The position numbers and the translations under genes are program-made. Of a stretch of DNA of 34,241 bases, positions 8,131 to 16,658 are shown in pieces. The notes beneath the pieces were generated by a model. That model did not search any database, was not told the origin of the DNA, and saw nothing but the letters and a program-made list of their open reading frames with translations. This DNA is from Alistipes sp. (GTDB lineage Bacteria; Bacteroidota; Bacteroidia; Bacteroidales; Rikenellaceae). Every line of letters starts with the position of its first letter. Position 1 is the stretch's first letter. Where the stretch lies: contig JAFNXQ010000053.1 of assembly GCA_017383445.1 (NCBI GenBank), positions 1 through 34,241 of the forward strand, given 5' to 3'.

Positions 8131-9552
8131 ATGTTCAATAAGAAGACATTAGCCGCCATTTTAACCCTCTGCATACTCTTCACAGCAGGGATGATTACAG
8201 CACAAAAGCGTCAAGTGATGTTGGATCGCGTCGTAGCCATCGTGGGAGGTTCGGCAATTCTCTACTCGGAGGTTGCCAACGCCGCACAGATGATTGTCGA
8301 GGAGAGACGAGCACAGGGCTACACATCTGACCGCGACCCCATGAATGAGGGTTTGGAGATGCTTATGACCCAAAAGCTCCTGTACAACCAGTCACTCATC
8401 GACTCTGTGGATATTCCCGGCGATGTGAACTCGTTTGTCGAGGAGCGTCTGCAACAGATGATTAATCAGGCGGGCTCGATTGCCGACTTTGAGAAGATGC
8501 AGCATATGCCCCTCTACAACTACCGCGACATACTCCGCCAAAGAGTAACCGAGCAGGAGGGAGCCCGTGCTATGAGAGCCCACATTGAGACCGATGTGGC
8601 TGTAACCCCCGGTGAGGTTACACGCTTCTACGACTCACTCAAAGAGGAGGATCTGCCGATTATTCCCGAACAGTATGTATATGCACAGATAGTACGCTAT
8701 CCCTCATCACAGGAGGAGGCCAAGCAGCGTACCAAAGAACGTCTTTTGGAGATGCGAGAGAGAATCATCTCCGGCAAATCAACCATGTCGATTCTTGCCC
8801 GCACCTATTCGGTGGATCCGGGTTCGGCGATGAATGGCGGAGAGTATCCTCCGGGGCCATTGAGCCAGCTCACACCACCATTTGCTGACGCTTTGTCGAA
8901 GTTGAAGGCAGGACAGATTTCGGAGGTCGTTGAGACAGAGTTCGGTTTCCATATCATTGAGCTTATTGACGAGCCGAAGAACAACCTCTATCACTACCGT
9001 CACATATTACTCAAACCCACTTATACCGACGAGGAGTTGCTGGAGCCTACACTCTTCCTTGACAGCCTTGTAAGCGTCATCCGAGCAGACTCAATCTCAT
9101 TTGAAGATGCAGCCAAGGAGCATTCACAGGACGACCTTACAAAGATGAACGGAGGTCTGGTATCCAACCACGATATCCTGATGAGTAACCCCAACTATGC
9201 TAATGTTAAGTATTCAAGCACCAAGTTCAAGAAGGAGGACTTTGGCCAGGGTAAGAGTTTCCAGGACTATGTGATGATATCTCGCTTGAAGATTGACGAG
9301 GTGTCAAGTCCCTATATGTCGGAGGATATTCGCAACAATCAGTTGAGCAAGATTATCAAGCTGAAGCAGATTATTCCGACTCATACGGCCTCTTTATCGG
9401 AGGATTATCTCGATATTGAGATGATGGCCCTGGAGATGAAAAAGGAGAAGATATTCAACGAGTGGATGAAGGAGAAGATCGATGGTTTCTATATATTTGT
9501 TGATCCCGAATTCCGCAACGGAGAGTTCTCTTTCCCGAATTGGATAAAATAA
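8131..9552 (+). CDS. SurA-like periplasmic peptidyl-prolyl cis-trans isomerase/chaperone
   Basis: 473 aa with a signal peptide (TLAAILTLCILFTAGMITAQ). It begins with the SurA-type N-terminal segment LDRVVAIVGGSAILYSEV, then a helical chaperone region. A parvulin domain follows at about residues 175-275, with YAQIVRY, LARTYSVDPGSAMNGGEY and TEFGFHIIELI. A more divergent second parvulin-like domain starts at about 285 (YHYRHILLKP, GGLVSN). SurA proteins escort unfolded outer-membrane proteins across the periplasm. It sits between a lipoprotein chaperone and an OstA-like gene, in what is probably one operon. I leave the symbol blank because Bacteroidetes genomes often hold several surA-like paralogs. 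Confidence 0.92.
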   Translation: MFNKKTLAAILTLCILFTAGMITAQKRQVMLDRVVAIVGGSAILYSEVANAAQMIVEERRAQGYTSDRDPMNEGLEMLMTQKLLYNQSLIDSVDIPGDVNSFVEERLQQMINQAGSIADFEKMQHMPLYNYRDILRQRVTEQEGARAMRAHIETDVAVTPGEVTRFYDSLKEEDLPIIPEQYVYAQIVRYPSSQEEAKQRTKERLLEMRERIISGKSTMSILARTYSVDPGSAMNGGEYPPGPLSQLTPPFADALSKLKAGQISEVVETEFGFHIIELIDEPKNNLYHYRHILLKPTYTDEELLEPTLFLDSLVSVIRADSISFEDAAKEHSQDDLTKMNGGLVSNHDILMSNPNYANVKYSSTKFKKEDFGQGKSFQDYVMISRLKIDEVSSPYMSEDIRNNQLSKIIKLKQIIPTHTASLSEDYLDIEMMALEMKKEKIFNEWMKEKIDGFYIFVDPEFRNGEFSFPNWIK

Positions 9553-9566
9553 AATCTGATTAACTC

Positions 9567-12500
9567 GTGCGTCGAATACTATCTATCTCAATAATCATCT
9601 CGGCATTTGCCGGTTTGATCTTTGCCCAGGAGGCAATGGATACCCGTGCCCTTCTCGCTGAGAACAGCGGGGAGGTCGCTGTGCTTCAGGCGGCTCGTGC
9701 CGAAGCCCCCGCACCAAAACCGGCGAAGAGTACCAAGCCTCGCCGCCGAATTGACTTTATGGCTGACGATGTCCTCCCCTACAACCGCAAAGGCGACAGC
9801 ATTGTCTATTTTCTGGGAAATTTTGCAGCCCACCACAACGGTGCCGTCATCACGTGCGATAGTGCCGTACGCTATAACGATACACGCTGGGGTTTCTTCG
9901 GCGATGTAATCATCAATCAGGACTCGATATACATCTACGGCGACAGTGCTGTGTATAATGGCGACATCAGTCTTGCAGAGGTATATGCACCCATCGTGAA
10001 GGTTGTCGATGGCGATGCCCTACTCTATACATACAACTTCCGTTTCGACACCGACAAGAAGATCGGAACATATACCGGCGGTGGTGTTCTGGTCAAGGAT
10101 AACGACATCTTGGAGTCGCAGCGTGGCTTCTACTACTCCGATGACCATAACATCGTGTGTGTGGAAGATGTAGAGATTCACGGCTCGGACTACGATATGA
10201 AGAGTGACTCAGTGATATACAACACCGAGACAAAGTTTGCACGCTTCTTTGAGAACAGCGAGATATGGAATATCGACGACGAGTATCTGTCGGCTGATGC
10301 CGGTTATTATGATAATTCACAGAACCTCTACGTCGTAACCAAGAATGGTTACATCCTCACCGAGGAGCAGGAGATGTGGGGCGACACATTGTCATATTAT
10401 CGTGACAACGAACACATTATCGCCTACAACAATATCCAGATGGACGACATCAAGAACAAGATGCTGGCATTCAGCAACTATGCGGAGTATTGGGGCGACA
10501 AGGATATTGCACTGCTCACCCGCCAGCCCGTCACCATCAGTTACGACACCTCGGAGGGCGATAGCGTATTTATGAGTGCCGACACGATGCAGTTCATCAC
10601 GATATCTCGTCTGGAGGAGGCTCGTGAGGCCCGCCGCAAGGAGATTGCCGACTCATTGGCAAAGGTTGCAGAGGCGGAAGCTGACCGCGAGGCATTGATT
10701 GAACGCCGCCAGAAGTATTTGGAGGCGAAAGCGGCCCGTGATGCAAAAAACAAGGCTGTTCAGGACTCATTGAAGGCCCTGCCCGAAACCGAAAAGACCA
10801 TTGGAACCGAAGAGCCAGAGGAAGCACCTATTCAAAAGGCAACAGACGATACCACCACAAATCAGGTGGTTAAGAGTTCAGAGTCCGACACAAAGGCTGC
10901 TGCTGTGGAGTCTGCAACGACAACAGAGGTCAAGAGTGAGCAGGCCATAAGCAGCAACACCACAGAAGATGACTCTGCACAGAAGCAACTCGCCAGCAAC
11001 AATAATCAGCAGAGTGTCGAAACAACCGACATAACTGACGAGAATGTTGTTGAGCAGGCCGACACTGACGCAAATGAGGTTGCCTCTGAAAATAGCCTGA
11101 ATGTAGCAACTGATGATGTGACAACAGCGGAGATTGCAACGGACGATAATACCTCGCAGAAAGAGGCTGTAAGCGAAGAAACAATTGAAGAAAACGAGGA
11201 GGTCAAGAAGGATAAAAAAGCAGAAAAAGCAGAAAAGGTAAAGGCCGAAAAGCCTGTAGACACCAAGAAGCTTGAGAAGATACGATTGGCTCGCGAAAAG
11301 CTCATCGAGAAGATTAAGGTATTCTTCTTTATAACAAAGGCCAACTCTGCCGCTGCCGCAGCACCGGCAGACTCTCTCGCTATGCAGCTGCCGATGGCTG
11401 ATACATTGGCGATGGACTCACTCGCTATGGATTCACTCGCTGCGGACTCTGTGGCCATTGACCCGTGGGAGGCCAAACGACTGCAGCTGGATTCATTGAC
11501 TCTCAAGGATTTGAAGCGTTATGCCAAGTACGAATCGCAACGCTTCAAGTATAACGAGAAGAAAGCAGAGGCTATCATCCGCAAGCAGAGGCTCGACTCT
11601 ATCGGCATGTTGCGTCGCGATAAGATGGCGGCACAATATGCCAAGTTCCAAGAGAAGGAGCTGGCACGTCTTGCAAAGGACTCTGTTCGTCGTGCCAACA
11701 AACGAGCCAAGCTTCTGGCAAAGGGTCGCGATGTCTCGGTTCTGGACTCTCTGGACTCTCTTTCAATGATAGAGAAGCAGATGTTGCTGGCCAAGTCGAA
11801 ACGAGACTCAATGTTTGGAGCAGGATTGGTAGAGAAGGAGGAGTTCGAGCAGACCGATTCACTGATGACCGACTCACTGGCGACAGACTCTACCGAGATG
11901 GACTCACTCTATCGCGTCGTGAAGGCCTACCGCAAGGTGCGTATCTATCGTTCCGATGCACAAGCCATCTGCGACTCTTTGGCAAGCAGTTCGACTGACT
12001 CTATTATACATATGTATATCGAGCCTGTATTGTGGAACAGCAATAACCAGATTGCCGCCGCACAGGTTGATGCCCACACGAAGAATCAGCAGCTGACAAA
12101 GGCCGATTTCCTGGAAAACCCGATTATGGTTGCCGAGATTGATTCGAGCTACTACAATCAGGTTACGGGCAAGACGATGACGACATTCTTCCGCGACAAC
12201 GAGATATATCGCAACGATGTGGATGGCAACGTACAGACCATCTACTTCCAGCGTGAGGACGAGGAGTCGGCTATCGTCACCGAGCTGGTCTATCTGGAGA
12301 GTGCTTCGGCGTCGTTCTATATCGAGGACAGGGAGGTTGTCGGCATCACCTACCGCAACGATGTGCCATTCCAGTTCTACCCCATTGCCCTCATCCCCGA
12401 GGATCAGATTCAACGCCTGCCCAACTTCAAGTGGGTACCGGAGCTGCGTCCTACGCGTGAGAATATCTTCAACAAGGAGATACGACCCTCAAAACGCGAG

Positions 12501-12653
12501 GAGAGATACTCGCGTCAGCGACCCACATTCCGTATCGTGGAGAGTATGGACCGCTTCAAGGAACGCCTTATGCGTCAGGGTCGCTGGGTGGACAGAGAGG
12601 ACGAACTCACCCCCGAAATAATCGAGTGGCGTGACAGCCGCGACAGAAATTAA
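9567..12653 (+). CDS. Very long OstA-like (LptA/LptD N-domain-like) protein with a large low-complexity insertion
   Basis: 1028 aa starting at a GTG (9567), with signal peptide SIIISAFAGLIFAQ. Residues about 60-346 are an OstA-type beta-strand repeat region with recurring units such as GDSIVYFLGN, CDSAVRYND, YGDSAVYNGD and KSDSVIYNTE, the fold used by LptA and the LptD N-domain to carry LPS across the periplasm. The fold resumes at about 781 (VVKAYRKVRIYRSDAQAICDS) and runs to the end. Between them is an insertion of about 434 residues (bases 10605-11908): charged coiled-coil-like segments, an acidic Ser/Thr/Asp/Glu-rich stretch (about 404-550), a Lys-Ala stretch, and DSLAM-type repeats (about 601-630). 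It is the last gene of the chaperone operon. LPS transport is an inference from fold and context. Confidence 0.85.
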   Translation: MRRILSISIIISAFAGLIFAQEAMDTRALLAENSGEVAVLQAARAEAPAPKPAKSTKPRRRIDFMADDVLPYNRKGDSIVYFLGNFAAHHNGAVITCDSAVRYNDTRWGFFGDVIINQDSIYIYGDSAVYNGDISLAEVYAPIVKVVDGDALLYTYNFRFDTDKKIGTYTGGGVLVKDNDILESQRGFYYSDDHNIVCVEDVEIHGSDYDMKSDSVIYNTETKFARFFENSEIWNIDDEYLSADAGYYDNSQNLYVVTKNGYILTEEQEMWGDTLSYYRDNEHIIAYNNIQMDDIKNKMLAFSNYAEYWGDKDIALLTRQPVTISYDTSEGDSVFMSADTMQFITISRLEEAREARRKEIADSLAKVAEAEADREALIERRQKYLEAKAARDAKNKAVQDSLKALPETEKTIGTEEPEEAPIQKATDDTTTNQVVKSSESDTKAAAVESATTTEVKSEQAISSNTTEDDSAQKQLASNNNQQSVETTDITDENVVEQADTDANEVASENSLNVATDDVTTAEIATDDNTSQKEAVSEETIEENEEVKKDKKAEKAEKVKAEKPVDTKKLEKIRLAREKLIEKIKVFFFITKANSAAAAAPADSLAMQLPMADTLAMDSLAMDSLAADSVAIDPWEAKRLQLDSLTLKDLKRYAKYESQRFKYNEKKAEAIIRKQRLDSIGMLRRDKMAAQYAKFQEKELARLAKDSVRRANKRAKLLAKGRDVSVLDSLDSLSMIEKQMLLAKSKRDSMFGAGLVEKEEFEQTDSLMTDSLATDSTEMDSLYRVVKAYRKVRIYRSDAQAICDSLASSSTDSIIHMYIEPVLWNSNNQIAAAQVDAHTKNQQLTKADFLENPIMVAEIDSSYYNQVTGKTMTTFFRDNEIYRNDVDGNVQTIYFQREDEESAIVTELVYLESASASFYIEDREVVGITYRNDVPFQFYPIALIPEDQIQRLPNFKWVPELRPTRENIFNKEIRPSKREERYSRQRPTFRIVESMDRFKERLMRQGRWVDREDELTPEIIEWRDSRDRN

Positions 12654-12675
12654 GAGCAAAAAGTTGTAATACAAC

Positions 12676-12703
12676 AAACCCCGACCTCTTGCGGTCGGGG
12701 TTT
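12676..12703. terminator. Strong bidirectional intrinsic terminator
   Basis: AAACCCCGACC (12676-12686) pairs perfectly with GGTCGGGGTTT (12693-12703) across a 6-base loop. T-rich sequence lies on both sides, so it can end the OstA-like transcript on the plus strand and the convergent TonB-receptor transcript on the minus strand. Confidence 0.9.
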
Positions 12704-12732
12704 TGTTATTTAGGATATTTCGTAAATCAACT

Positions 12733-15081
12733 CTACATCGCGAAGCCGAGGGAGATGCCCCAGCGGATGGGTTTGCCTGGGCTTATGAAGTCATTGCCCA
12801 CCGAACGGAAATAGAAGGTATTGAACTCGGTGTTTGTCAAGTTCTTACCCCACAAGCCGAGTGTAAAATCGCCCTTACGAAGCTCCAGCGAGGCGTTAAG
12901 TTGCGAATAGAAATTCTGCGAGAGGGTGTTCGCCTCGTTCCAGTATATCTTACCCGCACCCTGCCAAGAGGCCGACACCGTAATCTCGTCGAGCAGGCGG
13001 CCGCCTATCCAGCAGTTATACACCAAACCAACCGATGCCGTATGCTTTGGTGCATAAGGAAGATAGTTGCCCGCATAACTAACAGCCTCGCCATTCACGA
13101 AATCATCATACTCAACAAACTCGGCGTGCGTAAAGCCATAGTTTGCCATCAATCGCAGGTGGCTCATTGACATCAGTCGCAACATATCCCACGATGCCGA
13201 AATCTCGGCACCACGGCTGCGTGAACGGCCCGCATTCGACATCATACGCCCCGTAGCATCGCCATCGGGGAAGACTGTCAGCTGCTGGTCGCGGCACTCA
13301 ATCCAGAAGGCTGCGAAGTCCAGAGCTACGCGACCCTTGGCGAGTTTCAGGTGGCCACCCACCTCATAGTTCCAGCTATACTCGGGCTTGTAGGTCGTAA
13401 CCGATGCCTCATCATAGGAGGGAGTTGCAGAGGGCTGGCCCGAAGGCTGACCACCGGCCTGCGATGAAGGACGGCCACCGCCTCCTATACTGCCCATAGC
13501 ATCAGACATAAGGGCTGTCTTCATCTTGTTTTGCAGTATGTCCGAGAATATCTGAGTATTGAATCCGCCCGCCTTATAACCGCGTGTAACGGTAGCGTAC
13601 AAATCACCAGCACCCGTAGTGAAATTCACAGCGAACTTGGGCAGCAGTTCCAGGAAGTCCAACTCCTCCTTGCCCTGCATCTTGACCTCAACAGTTCTAT
13701 CAAGTGCGGGCATATTGGGATTCATTGCCGACATATCGAACTTATAATCCACCTCCGAGAAGTTATCGTAGTCCATCGTAGATTTTTCGTAATCCAGACG
13801 CAGGCCTGCAGTAAAACGCCAACGCTTGCCGGCACGCAACGACGACTCGTGATATACTGCCGCACCATAGGTCGGAATATCGAAGTCGCTCTTCAAATCA
13901 AACGGCTCAATAGTCAAAAACCGCTTTACCATAGCCGGCATATTACCCAGGATAAGGTCGTTGATACCATCACTCTGAAAACTAACCGGAGCCGACATAT
14001 CTATCCTCTTATAAAATCCGTAAACGCCCGTCAGCCACTGCCAACGGCGGTCATCGTCGTTGGTGCGGAATACGATATCCTCAGTTACGGCGTGCTCCCG
14101 CTGCTCCTGGATGAGGGTAAACATATCCTTTGGCGTGAAGTCGTTGTCAATATCCATCTTATCGTGCGTAAACTGATACGATGTGGTAGCCGTGAAGCGA
14201 TATTTCTCGCCCACATGCGAAAGCACGAGGCCATCGCTGACATTCAATCGCATATAACGGCTTGGGTGGTTATAGTTCACCTCGGCAGCACTACCCTTCT
14301 CCGCGTCGAAAGCAGAATAAGCATAACCGCCTTCGTCAGCATAACCTATCTGTGCAATATTCTCCAACTCCCAGCCTCGGCCCAAATCGCCGACTAAACG
14401 CACACGGCCACCACTCGACTCGCCACAATCGATTTTTTCACCATTGTAGGCATTTTCGAAGAAGCCGTCGGTACGGTTATAGAATCCTCCGACCATATAG
14501 CCGAATTTACCACTCTCGCTGCGACCATAATATGAAGCTTTACCCTGAAATGTATTTGCAGAACCATACTCCAAACCGACTCTTGCACCCTCGTAGTTCA
14601 TAGGCGAGAGGGTGTAGATATTTATCTGTCCACCCATAGTATTACGACCATAAAGCGTACTCTGCGGGCCACGCAACAACTCTATGCGGGCCACATCGAG
14701 CATATCGAAGTCATAGTTGTTTTTGTTAAGATATGGTACGCCATCGACCGTCACGCCAATCACAGGCTGGTCGATGCGGGCACCAAAGCCACGCACATAA
14801 ACCGACGAAGTCATCTTTGAGCCATAGTCAGGCTGAAAGAAGTTAGGCACTACGGCCGATAAATCCTTTATTGACACAATGTGCTCGCGACGAATCATAC
14901 TCTCGCCCACGACACTCGATGAGATAGGTTGCTCCTTCAAGGCGTAATGCTGCTTTGCACCTCGCACTTCAACGCCAACCTCTTCGATTGTATATTGCTT
15001 TACACTATCCTGTTTTTCAATTGGACTTTCTACTTCGGGTGTGCCACTCAACAGAGCAAGCACAGCAAACATAAGTTTCAT
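12733..15081 (-). CDS. TonB-dependent outer-membrane receptor (non-SusC type)
   Basis: 782 aa. After a short signal peptide and a linker (about 25-45) comes a plug domain with the usual landmarks SVYVRGFGARIDQ, VTVDGVPY and LLRGPQSTLYGRNTMGG, then a 22-strand-type barrel ending in ISLGFAM. No SusC-style N-terminal carboxypeptidase-like extension is present and no SusD follows, so import of a siderophore, metal complex, cofactor or other small ligand is more likely than glycan import; the ligand cannot be read. A Gly/Pro/Gln/Ser-rich stretch (bases about 13430-13500, with GGGGRP and GGQPSGQPS) lies in a probable extracellular loop. The gene is divergent from a LuxR-type regulator. Confidence 0.93.
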   Translation of the reverse strand: MKLMFAVLALLSGTPEVESPIEKQDSVKQYTIEEVGVEVRGAKQHYALKEQPISSSVVGESMIRREHIVSIKDLSAVVPNFFQPDYGSKMTSSVYVRGFGARIDQPVIGVTVDGVPYLNKNNYDFDMLDVARIELLRGPQSTLYGRNTMGGQINIYTLSPMNYEGARVGLEYGSANTFQGKASYYGRSESGKFGYMVGGFYNRTDGFFENAYNGEKIDCGESSGGRVRLVGDLGRGWELENIAQIGYADEGGYAYSAFDAEKGSAAEVNYNHPSRYMRLNVSDGLVLSHVGEKYRFTATTSYQFTHDKMDIDNDFTPKDMFTLIQEQREHAVTEDIVFRTNDDDRRWQWLTGVYGFYKRIDMSAPVSFQSDGINDLILGNMPAMVKRFLTIEPFDLKSDFDIPTYGAAVYHESSLRAGKRWRFTAGLRLDYEKSTMDYDNFSEVDYKFDMSAMNPNMPALDRTVEVKMQGKEELDFLELLPKFAVNFTTGAGDLYATVTRGYKAGGFNTQIFSDILQNKMKTALMSDAMGSIGGGGRPSSQAGGQPSGQPSATPSYDEASVTTYKPEYSWNYEVGGHLKLAKGRVALDFAAFWIECRDQQLTVFPDGDATGRMMSNAGRSRSRGAEISASWDMLRLMSMSHLRLMANYGFTHAEFVEYDDFVNGEAVSYAGNYLPYAPKHTASVGLVYNCWIGGRLLDEITVSASWQGAGKIYWNEANTLSQNFYSQLNASLELRKGDFTLGLWGKNLTNTEFNTFYFRSVGNDFISPGKPIRWGISLGFAM

Positions 15082-15124
15082 ATTTATCTATTTTTGTTTG
15101 ATATTAGTTTTCAGTTTGATGCCA

Positions 15125-15156
15125 CAAAGGTACTTCACGCAGGCACGTGTAACAAC
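15125..15156 (-). promoter_or_regulatory. Putative promoter of the TonB receptor gene
   Basis: On the minus strand TACCTTTG (plus CAAAGGTA, 15125-15132) fits TAnnTTTG, and GTTG (plus CAAC, 15153-15156) is a 3-of-4 match to TTTG at a 20-base spacing. Transcription would start near 15118, about 37 bases before the ATG. Confidence 0.55.
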
Positions 15157-15172
15157 TATCATTAGTTATAGT

Positions 15173-15202
15173 TTTGAGTTTCGCATAATTATACTATCTT
15201 TG
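15173..15202 (+). promoter_or_regulatory. Putative promoter of the LuxR-type regulator gene
   Basis: TTTG (15173-15176), 18 bases, then TATCTTTG (15195-15202). The -7 box ends 4 bases before the ATG at 15207, implying a leaderless or nearly leaderless mRNA. It lies back to back with the TonB receptor promoter. Confidence 0.6.
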
Positions 15203-15206
15203 CCCT

Positions 15207-15806
15207 ATGCAGAGACCGAAAATTGTCATAATACACCCAAATTCGTTATGTTGCCTTGCTATGCGAAGCATCCTGACGGATATTGCCCCCTTTGTGAGTA
15301 TGTTCCGCGAGGTGGACATTGTATCGTACAATACGATGGGAGAGGCGATGTGTGACAATCCCCACACCGCAGTACACTACTTTGTTGCGACTGCTATCGT
15401 GCGTGATAACATGGAGTTCTTTGCCCCACAATGCAGGCGTTGCATAGTCCTTGCCGAGGGAGAGCAGGATGCCATACCCGAGTTTCGTTCTCTTAACCTG
15501 CATCGTTCGGAGAGAGAATTGCTGAAAGGATTCCTGATGATGCTAAACACAGCTCATACGGCTCACGGCATGCCGCCACAGGTGCAACACCCCGAACAGG
15601 AGTTGCTCTCACAACGCGAGAAAGATGTTTTGGCTCTGCTAATCAAGGGACTGATTAACAAAGAGATTGCCGACAGGCTGAACATCTCGACCCCGACGGT
15701 CATCTTCCACCGCCGTAACATCAGCGAGAAGATCGGCTCAAAGTCGATTGGCCGTCTGACGATATATGCCGTAATGAACGGAATAGTCGATGTAAGAGAG
15801 TTATAA
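15207..15806 (+). CDS. LuxR/NarL-type transcriptional regulator with a degenerate receiver-like N-domain
   Basis: 199 aa. Residues about 130-190 form a LuxR-type helix-turn-helix: LSQREKDVLALLIKG, then NKEIADRLNISTPTVIFHRR. The N-terminus KIVIIHPNSLCCLAMRSIL follows the pattern of a response-regulator receiver, but the acidic pair that normally follows the first strand is replaced by H-P, and no phospho-acceptor Asp is evident at the end of the third strand, so phosphorylation is unlikely. The start at 15207 is kept because a later Met (M19) would remove the first strand. It is divergent from the TonB receptor and 20 bases ahead of the nitroreductase, so it may regulate either or both. Confidence 0.88.
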   Translation: MQRPKIVIIHPNSLCCLAMRSILTDIAPFVSMFREVDIVSYNTMGEAMCDNPHTAVHYFVATAIVRDNMEFFAPQCRRCIVLAEGEQDAIPEFRSLNLHRSERELLKGFLMMLNTAHTAHGMPPQVQHPEQELLSQREKDVLALLIKGLINKEIADRLNISTPTVIFHRRNISEKIGSKSIGRLTIYAVMNGIVDVREL

Positions 15807-15826
15807 ACCTTAAAATATCAACGCAT

Positions 15827-16477
15827 ATGAAAAAGCTATTCTTCGCATTGGCGATTTGCCTTTTTGCAGCAACATCATGCTGTAACGAATGTAAAAAGAC
15901 CACCAAATGTGACACCTGTTGCGAAGCTGAGAATCCTGTTATTGAGGCTATTATGGCACGTCGCAGCATCCGTGCATACACCGACGAAGCCGTATCTCGC
16001 GAGCTTCTGGACAAGATTGCCGAGTGCGGCATCAATGCTCCCAACGGAATGAACGCCCAGCAGTGGGAGGTTAGAATTGTCGATAGCAAGGAGTGGTTGG
16101 ACAACGCAACAGCCGCATATCGCGAAGACGTAAAGGGCACGCCCGCCGAGAAGCAGTTCGAGGAGCCTTCGTTCAAGAATATGTTCCGCAACGCACCTGC
16201 TGTAATATTTGTGGCACACAAGCCCGGCCACTGCACACAGGTTGATTGCGGTCTGATGGCGGGCAATATGATGCTCGCAGCACAGTCACTCGGACTCGGC
16301 TCAATATGTATGATGGGCCCCTTGATGTGGCTTAATTCTGAGGCCGGCGAGCCTATTATTGCATCACTCGGTTTCAGCGAGGGTTACGAGCCTCTGCTCT
16401 GCATAGGTATCGGCTATGCTGATGAGCAACCCGATGCACGCCCACGCAACAAGGAGGTGATAAAATATGTAGAGTAA
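15827..16477 (+). CDS. Nitroreductase-family flavoprotein with a lipoprotein-like, cysteine-rich N-terminus
   Basis: 216 aa. From about residue 36 the sequence is a nitroreductase fold with the N-terminal FMN-phosphate-binding pattern ARRSIRAY (44-51) and the segment CGINAPNGMNAQQWEV; LGLGSICMMGP and IGIGYADEQPDARPR lie in the second half. Family members reduce nitro compounds, quinones or flavins with NAD(P)H, normally in the cytosol. Here the N-terminus is a signal peptide (FFALAICLFAATSC) with a lipobox-like end, then a cysteine cluster (C18, C19, C22, C28, C31, C32). This suggests export and anchoring, and perhaps metal binding or disulfides. It is probably co-transcribed with the LuxR gene 20 bases upstream. 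Confidence 0.88.
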   Translation: MKKLFFALAICLFAATSCCNECKKTTKCDTCCEAENPVIEAIMARRSIRAYTDEAVSRELLDKIAECGINAPNGMNAQQWEVRIVDSKEWLDNATAAYREDVKGTPAEKQFEEPSFKNMFRNAPAVIFVAHKPGHCTQVDCGLMAGNMMLAAQSLGLGSICMMGPLMWLNSEAGEPIIASLGFSEGYEPLLCIGIGYADEQPDARPRNKEVIKYVE

Positions 16478-16484
16478 GGGTTAC

Positions 16485-16504
16485 TTGGCAAAGGCCAATC
16501 TTTT
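16485..16504 (+). terminator. Weak intrinsic terminator after the nitroreductase gene
   Basis: TTGGC (16485-16489) pairs with GCCAA (16494-16498) over a 4-base loop and is followed by TCTTTT. The stem is only 5 bp, so termination may be partial. Confidence 0.4.
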
Positions 16505-16527
16505 CTGCATATTTATTCCCAAAATAT

Positions 16528-16558
16528 TTTGATTTTACATCTTTTTGCGATATATTTG
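16528..16558 (+). promoter_or_regulatory. Promoter of the Phe/Tyr biosynthesis operon
   Basis: TTTG (16528-16531), 19 bases, then TATATTTG (16551-16558): a full match to the Bacteroidetes consensus with canonical spacing. Transcription should start near 16565, giving a leader of about 177 bases before pheA that contains the leader peptide and attenuator. Confidence 0.8.
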
Positions 16559-16586
16559 CATCGTACAAGGAATAAATAACGAATAT

Positions 16587-16658
16587 ATGAACAAGTATTT
16601 CTTCTATTTCAAGCGATTTTATTTTTACCGTGAGAACGGTCAGGATGTCGTATGCTAA
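16587..16658 (+). CDS. Phe/Tyr-rich leader peptide of the aromatic amino acid operon
   Basis: A 23-codon ORF (ATG 16587, TAA 16656-16658) whose codons 4-14 read Y-F-F-Y-F-K-R-F-Y-F-Y, that is 5 Phe and 4 Tyr in 11 codons. It sits between a consensus promoter and an intrinsic terminator, directly upstream of pheA, an aminotransferase, tyrA and DAHP synthase-chorismate mutase, enzymes that make exactly these two amino acids. This is the classic layout of a leader peptide whose translation senses charged tRNA-Phe and tRNA-Tyr. An AAGG lies at 16567-16570, rather far from the ATG, and Bacteroidetes often lack a Shine-Dalgarno. The product itself is expected to have no function. Confidence 0.82.
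   Translation: MNKYFFYFKRFYFYRENGQDVVC

Noticed and set aside
11395..11450. Near-identical DNA repeats (GATGGACTCACTCGC-type) that could suggest a mobile or CRISPR-like repeat
   Set aside because: They encode the DSLAM repeats of the OstA-like protein in frame, with no spacers of constant length.
13531..14397. 288-codon open frame on the plus strand
   Set aside because: Lies antisense to the TonB receptor, whose plug and barrel motifs are clear; the antisense product shows no domain or signal.
15140..15155. CACGTGTAACA matches one half of the parS consensus (TGTTNCACGTGNAACA)
   Set aside because: The left half does not match at all, the site lies between two promoters about 9 kb from parAB, and a single half-site is expected by chance.
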